A stretch of DNA of 36,191 nt from Agrococcus casei LMG 22410 (lineage in GTDB: Bacteria > Actinomycetota > Actinomycetes > Actinomycetales > Microbacteriaceae). The stretch is from contig NZ_FUHU01000015.1 in assembly GCF_900163565.1 (NCBI RefSeq), forward strand, positions 1 to 36,191, in the 5' to 3' direction. Under the pieces are notes generated by a model that worked only from the letters and a program-made list of their open reading frames with translations, searched no databases and had not been told where the DNA came from. Below are positions 33,451-36,191 of the stretch, one piece after another; the first letter of the stretch is position 1; each line of letters opens with the position of its first letter. The position numbers and the translations under genes are program-made.

Positions 33451-34641
33451 CTACGCCGAGTCGAGGATGAACTTAGTAGGGAGTTGCAGAAGCGTCCGAT
33501 TCGAGTTGTAAGGGCCCGATTCTACCGAGAATGCGCCGTCCCGCTCGATCATTGCAGCTGGAATCTTGCTCCGGTGCTCACGCACATCTCCATCGATTAC
33601 GTAATCGCCGGCACCGAGGGGCAACGAAAGCATTGGCAGATTCAGGACGGCACGACCAGCCTTGAGGGCGCTTGTAGTCCACCCCAAGTCGCGGGAGTTA
33701 ACCCTGTAGACAGGCCCGCCCCTGTCTGACTTGACCGTAATGGTGAAGACAGGGTCGCATACGTCTTCGTGGGCAGTGATACGCATACGCAGCTGAACTG
33801 GCTCGTCGGCTTCGATCGATTCTCGTGCCCCTCCGTCGGAACCCACTACCGATACAGAGTCAATGGTCGCAGCACCTGTGCTGGTCGGCAACTCAGCGGC
33901 GACCTTTGACTTGGCAGGTCCTTGGAACGCTTCCAGGACCTCTTCCACGCCTCCAATTTGTCGCAAATCACCCTTTTCCAACCACGCAAGTTGATCGCAG
34001 AAGCTTCGCACAAGGGAATTGTTATGGGATACCAGCACTATCGTCGTTCCTTGAGCTTTGAGTTCATCGAATTTTGCCCTGGATTTAGCCTGGAACTCTG
34101 CGTCGCCTACGGACAAGACTTCATCAACCACAAGAATGTCCGGCTCAGTATGAATCGCCACAGAAAACCCTAGGCGCACGTACATACCACTGGAATAGTT
34201 CTTTACCGGCGTGTCTATGAAACGTTCAACCCCAGCAAAATCGATGATTCGATCGATCTTCGAATCGACTTCGCGTCGAGACATCCCGAGGATTGAGCCA
34301 TTGAGATAGATGTTATCCCTACCGGATAACTCGGAGTGAAAACCGCTCCCCACCTCGAGCATCGCAGCCAACCTGCCATGAGTCGAGATCGCTCCCTGAT
34401 TCGGCTCCAAGATTCGAGCTATGCACTTCAGCAGGGTCGATTTGCCTGAGCCGTTACTTCCAATAAGCCCGAAGGTCGACCCCTTAGGAACAGTGAATGA
34501 AACATCCTTGACGGCGGCAAACTCTTCGTACCGCGAGCGCCCACCACGAAGAACCGTCCCCTTCACGGACTGATTCCTCTCGTGATAAATTTTAAACAGC
34601 TTTGTCACTGAATCAACGACAATGGCATCCTCAGTCGACAT
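33451..34641 (-). CDS. wzt: Polysaccharide ABC exporter, ATP-binding subunit with Wzt-type C-terminal domain
   Basis: This 396-residue protein has an ATPase domain (about 1-240): Walker A GSNGSGKST (61-69), signature YSSGM (149-153), Walker B ILVVDE (169-174) and switch His in VLVSHNN. The C-terminal about 150 residues form a beta-rich domain like the Wzt/TagH carbohydrate-recognition domain, which binds the finished glycan before export. ATG at 34641 is supported by GGAGGA; the 5' frame extension reads through the upstream permease. It overlaps the permease stop by one base. The region has clearly lower GC than the core genes. Confidence 0.93.
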   Translation of the reverse strand: MSTEDAIVVDSVTKLFKIYHERNQSVKGTVLRGGRSRYEEFAAVKDVSFTVPKGSTFGLIGSNGSGKSTLLKCIARILEPNQGAISTHGRLAAMLEVGSGFHSELSGRDNIYLNGSILGMSRREVDSKIDRIIDFAGVERFIDTPVKNYSSGMYVRLGFSVAIHTEPDILVVDEVLSVGDAEFQAKSRAKFDELKAQGTTIVLVSHNNSLVRSFCDQLAWLEKGDLRQIGGVEEVLEAFQGPAKSKVAAELPTSTGAATIDSVSVVGSDGGARESIEADEPVQLRMRITAHEDVCDPVFTITVKSDRGGPVYRVNSRDLGWTTSALKAGRAVLNLPMLSLPLGAGDYVIDGDVREHRSKIPAAMIERDGAFSVESGPYNSNRTLLQLPTKFILDSA

Positions 34642-35486
34642 TACAGCTCCTCCACGATTCGCCCTTGCAGCCGTCGGTAGGTCAGGATCCCGACGACGAG
34701 CGTGCCCACCGACCAAGCTGTGATAGTTAATATCGATTGCATGTCCGGCCAGGCAAAATCATAGAGGACGCGCCTGAACGCGGTCATTATCTCGAAGGCA
34801 GGGTTTGCTTGAAAGACGGCAAGCAGAGGTACTTGCATACCCAGGAATGTGGCTCCGGACTCATCAAGCGACTCCTGCGCGGCAGCCACTGTCGACAAAG
34901 GGAACATCACACCTGACCCGTAGAACCAAGCTTGAGTGAATATTGACCAGAAATGCTCAATGTCTCGAAAGTAAACCAGGGCGATTCCCAGCGTCAGGCC
35001 GACGCCGTACACGAAGATGCCGGTCAACACGACAAGAGGCGCCAACATAACAATTCTAAGCAGGACTTCAATACCTCCGAAGATGCCGCATACCAGAGCG
35101 AGGACCGCAAGCTCGCTTAGAAACGTTATTGTTCGGGACAAGACTTTCGACAATGGCAACGTCCATCTTGGCAAATGGACCTTCTTCAGCAACCCGCTGA
35201 ATTGCAGGTACGAGGTCATCGCGTCACGAATGCCGGAGTTGATGAAATTCCAAACGATAATGCCGACACCAAGCCACAGCCCGTAGGTGTCGATACCAGA
35301 ATTGATTCCCACGGCGGGGTCTGCCTTGAAGAGCAACCCAAAAACCAAGCCATAAATGGCGATCTGCGCCAGTGGGCTAATCAACGACCACAGGCGACCG
35401 AGCAGAGTTCGCTTGTACTGGCCCTTAACGTCGCGGCTTGTCAGGCTGCGTAAGACGTGCCACGCATTGAGGGCACGCTCTTTCAT
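34641..35486 (-). CDS. wzm: Polysaccharide ABC exporter, permease subunit (Wzm/TagG type)
   Basis: This protein of about 281 residues has six hydrophobic segments of the ABC-2 type and an N-terminal amphipathic interface helix (SRDVKGQYKRTLLGRLWSLISP). The FSGLLKKVHLPRWTLPLSKVLSR loop is typical of Wzm/TagG exporters. ATG at 35486 is used here; a TTG three codons earlier (35495), with weak GAGA support, is the alternative. It is coupled to the ATPase gene. Together they would export an undecaprenyl-linked polymer. Lies 40 bases after the broken SGNH gene. Confidence 0.92.
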   Translation of the reverse strand: MKERALNAWHVLRSLTSRDVKGQYKRTLLGRLWSLISPLAQIAIYGLVFGLLFKADPAVGINSGIDTYGLWLGVGIIVWNFINSGIRDAMTSYLQFSGLLKKVHLPRWTLPLSKVLSRTITFLSELAVLALVCGIFGGIEVLLRIVMLAPLVVLTGIFVYGVGLTLGIALVYFRDIEHFWSIFTQAWFYGSGVMFPLSTVAAAQESLDESGATFLGMQVPLLAVFQANPAFEIMTAFRRVLYDFAWPDMQSILTITAWSVGTLVVGILTYRRLQGRIVEEL

Positions 35487-35525
35487 TAAAGCCAAAGGAA
35501 TCTCGTTTCACTACAACCGCCGGGT

Positions 35526-36191
35526 CTACTTAATGTGCTCGTCATCAATGAGTTCCTCCAGGCGTTCTTGAATATACGGAGTCATTGTACTGACGTACTC
35601 GGCAGTAACATGCGCCACTTGCGTCTCGGTAGACGATGACGCCCCCAATCACTGCAGGGCACACCTCATCGTTACAGAACAAGTCCCATGTACGAAGGAG
35701 TTCTGCATTCGAATTGTGCGTGGCGAGCGCCACGGAATCTTCCGCGTCCGCACCCCGCTCAGGGGTCACGTGGCACTCTTCAGGTGAGAAGGCAAATGAC
35801 GAGCGTTGCACACATTGCATCAGGTCTTCAGAAACCATTGGCGCGTCCTCAATTGCAATAACTTGAGTACCACGCTCCATGACTGCTTCCCACGTTGCTG
35901 CATAGTCACCGCTTTGCCCGCTGCGGCCCTCAAGAGACCACCGGGCCGCGCCGGTTATGATCACATCGTAGTCGAGTTCACCCTCACTGAGCTTCTGGTG
36001 AAGGTCATCCAAGTGATCCTCGCACGCGCCTTCGTGGTCGATGATCCATTGACAGGCGTACCCGGTGTATACGTCCACTCGCCAATGGTTATCCTCCACT
36101 ATCGCACGCAAGGCCGGTAAGTACGGGACTGCTGCACGAATAGGTGACAGTTCTAGTCACGCCGCCAGTGCGACGGTCGTGTTCATGATGG
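35526..36191 (-). pseudogene. SGNH/OafA-type acyltransferase C-terminal region, frameshifted and truncated
   Basis: From 36111 the frame reads YLPALRAI, WRVDVYTG, DVIITGAARWS and DLFCNDEVCPAVIGGVIVYRD, a typical C-terminal SGNH hydrolase-like domain of O-acetyltransferases. After VIVYRDA, near 35611-35630, the expected catalytic-His continuation (HVTAEYV, then PYIQERLEELIDDEHIK) is found in another frame and ends at TAG 35526-35528, so one base has been gained or two lost. Upstream, the same frame has a TGA at 36157-36159 and the expected GDSH nucleophile block is missing. Either a decayed gene, an insertion scar or sequence error near a contig end. Confidence 0.75.

Noticed and set aside
1-36191. 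CRISPR arrays, toxin-antitoxin pairs, restriction systems, biosynthetic clusters
   Set aside because: No regular direct repeats with spacers, no Cas, no methyltransferase/restriction pair and no synthase modules were found; the HNH fragment alone is not a defence system.

Overview
The window is about 36 kb of high-GC DNA from an actinobacterium, most likely of the order Micrococcales and close to Microbacteriaceae (inference). The evidence is a WhiB regulator, a DUF222/HNH endonuclease end, a DUF3499 protein, a DUF5719 protein, frequent GTG starts, and the actinobacterial gene orders rplY-pth-mfd-mazG, glmU-prs and whiB2/metallopeptidase/DUF3499/manB. About 0-31 kb is largely conserved chromosomal core. 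About 31-36.2 kb is a surface-polysaccharide region with visibly lower GC and broken genes, and it looks acquired or recombining.

Layout. 1-275: C-terminal end of a DUF222/HNH endonuclease. 259-6194 (minus): operon rplY - pth - lipoprotein - mfd - mazG, combining translation, transcription-coupled repair and nucleotide-pool cleaning. 6444-7880 (plus): gnd. 7877-16105 (minus): glmU - prs - membrane protein - rlmC - MscS channel - APC permease - LCP ligase, a long same-strand run with several probable internal leaderless promoters. 16176-16247: tRNA-Gln(UUG), followed by a MarR regulator. 16762-24898: the mannose/WhiB2 block, with manB, DUF3499, a metallopeptidase-like gene, DUF5719, a very large GT2 membrane glycosyltransferase, whiB2 and manA. 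25002-30032: acyl-CoA dehydrogenase, galE, polyprenol-phosphate mannose synthase (divergent to the next gene), an O-antigen-ligase-like polymerase and trmB. 30033-36191: a small glycosyltransferase, a secreted 780-residue repeat protein, a Wzt/Wzm-type polysaccharide ABC exporter, and a broken SGNH/acyltransferase gene at the edge.

How the genes fit together. ManA and ManB lead to mannose-1-phosphate. GalE supplies UDP-sugars. GlmU makes UDP-GlcNAc. Ppm1 charges the lipid carrier with mannose. The GT2 proteins, ligase/polymerase, ABC exporter, SGNH acyltransferase and LCP protein would build, modify, export and attach cell-envelope glycopolymers. gnd and prs feed pentose phosphate to PRPP.

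The most notable points are: (1) at least seven genes lack a Shine-Dalgarno and instead carry TANNNT exactly 6-7 nt before ATG/GTG, including one divergent pair sharing a 33-bp intergenic region; (2) a frameshift and a lost GDSH block in the terminal SGNH gene; (3) a mosaic-looking secreted repeat protein; (4) an evenly spaced GGATTG/CAATCC/GGATTG array just upstream of a strong whiB promoter; (5) a metallopeptidase-family protein without HExxH. No CRISPR array, phage, integrase or complete insertion sequence was seen.
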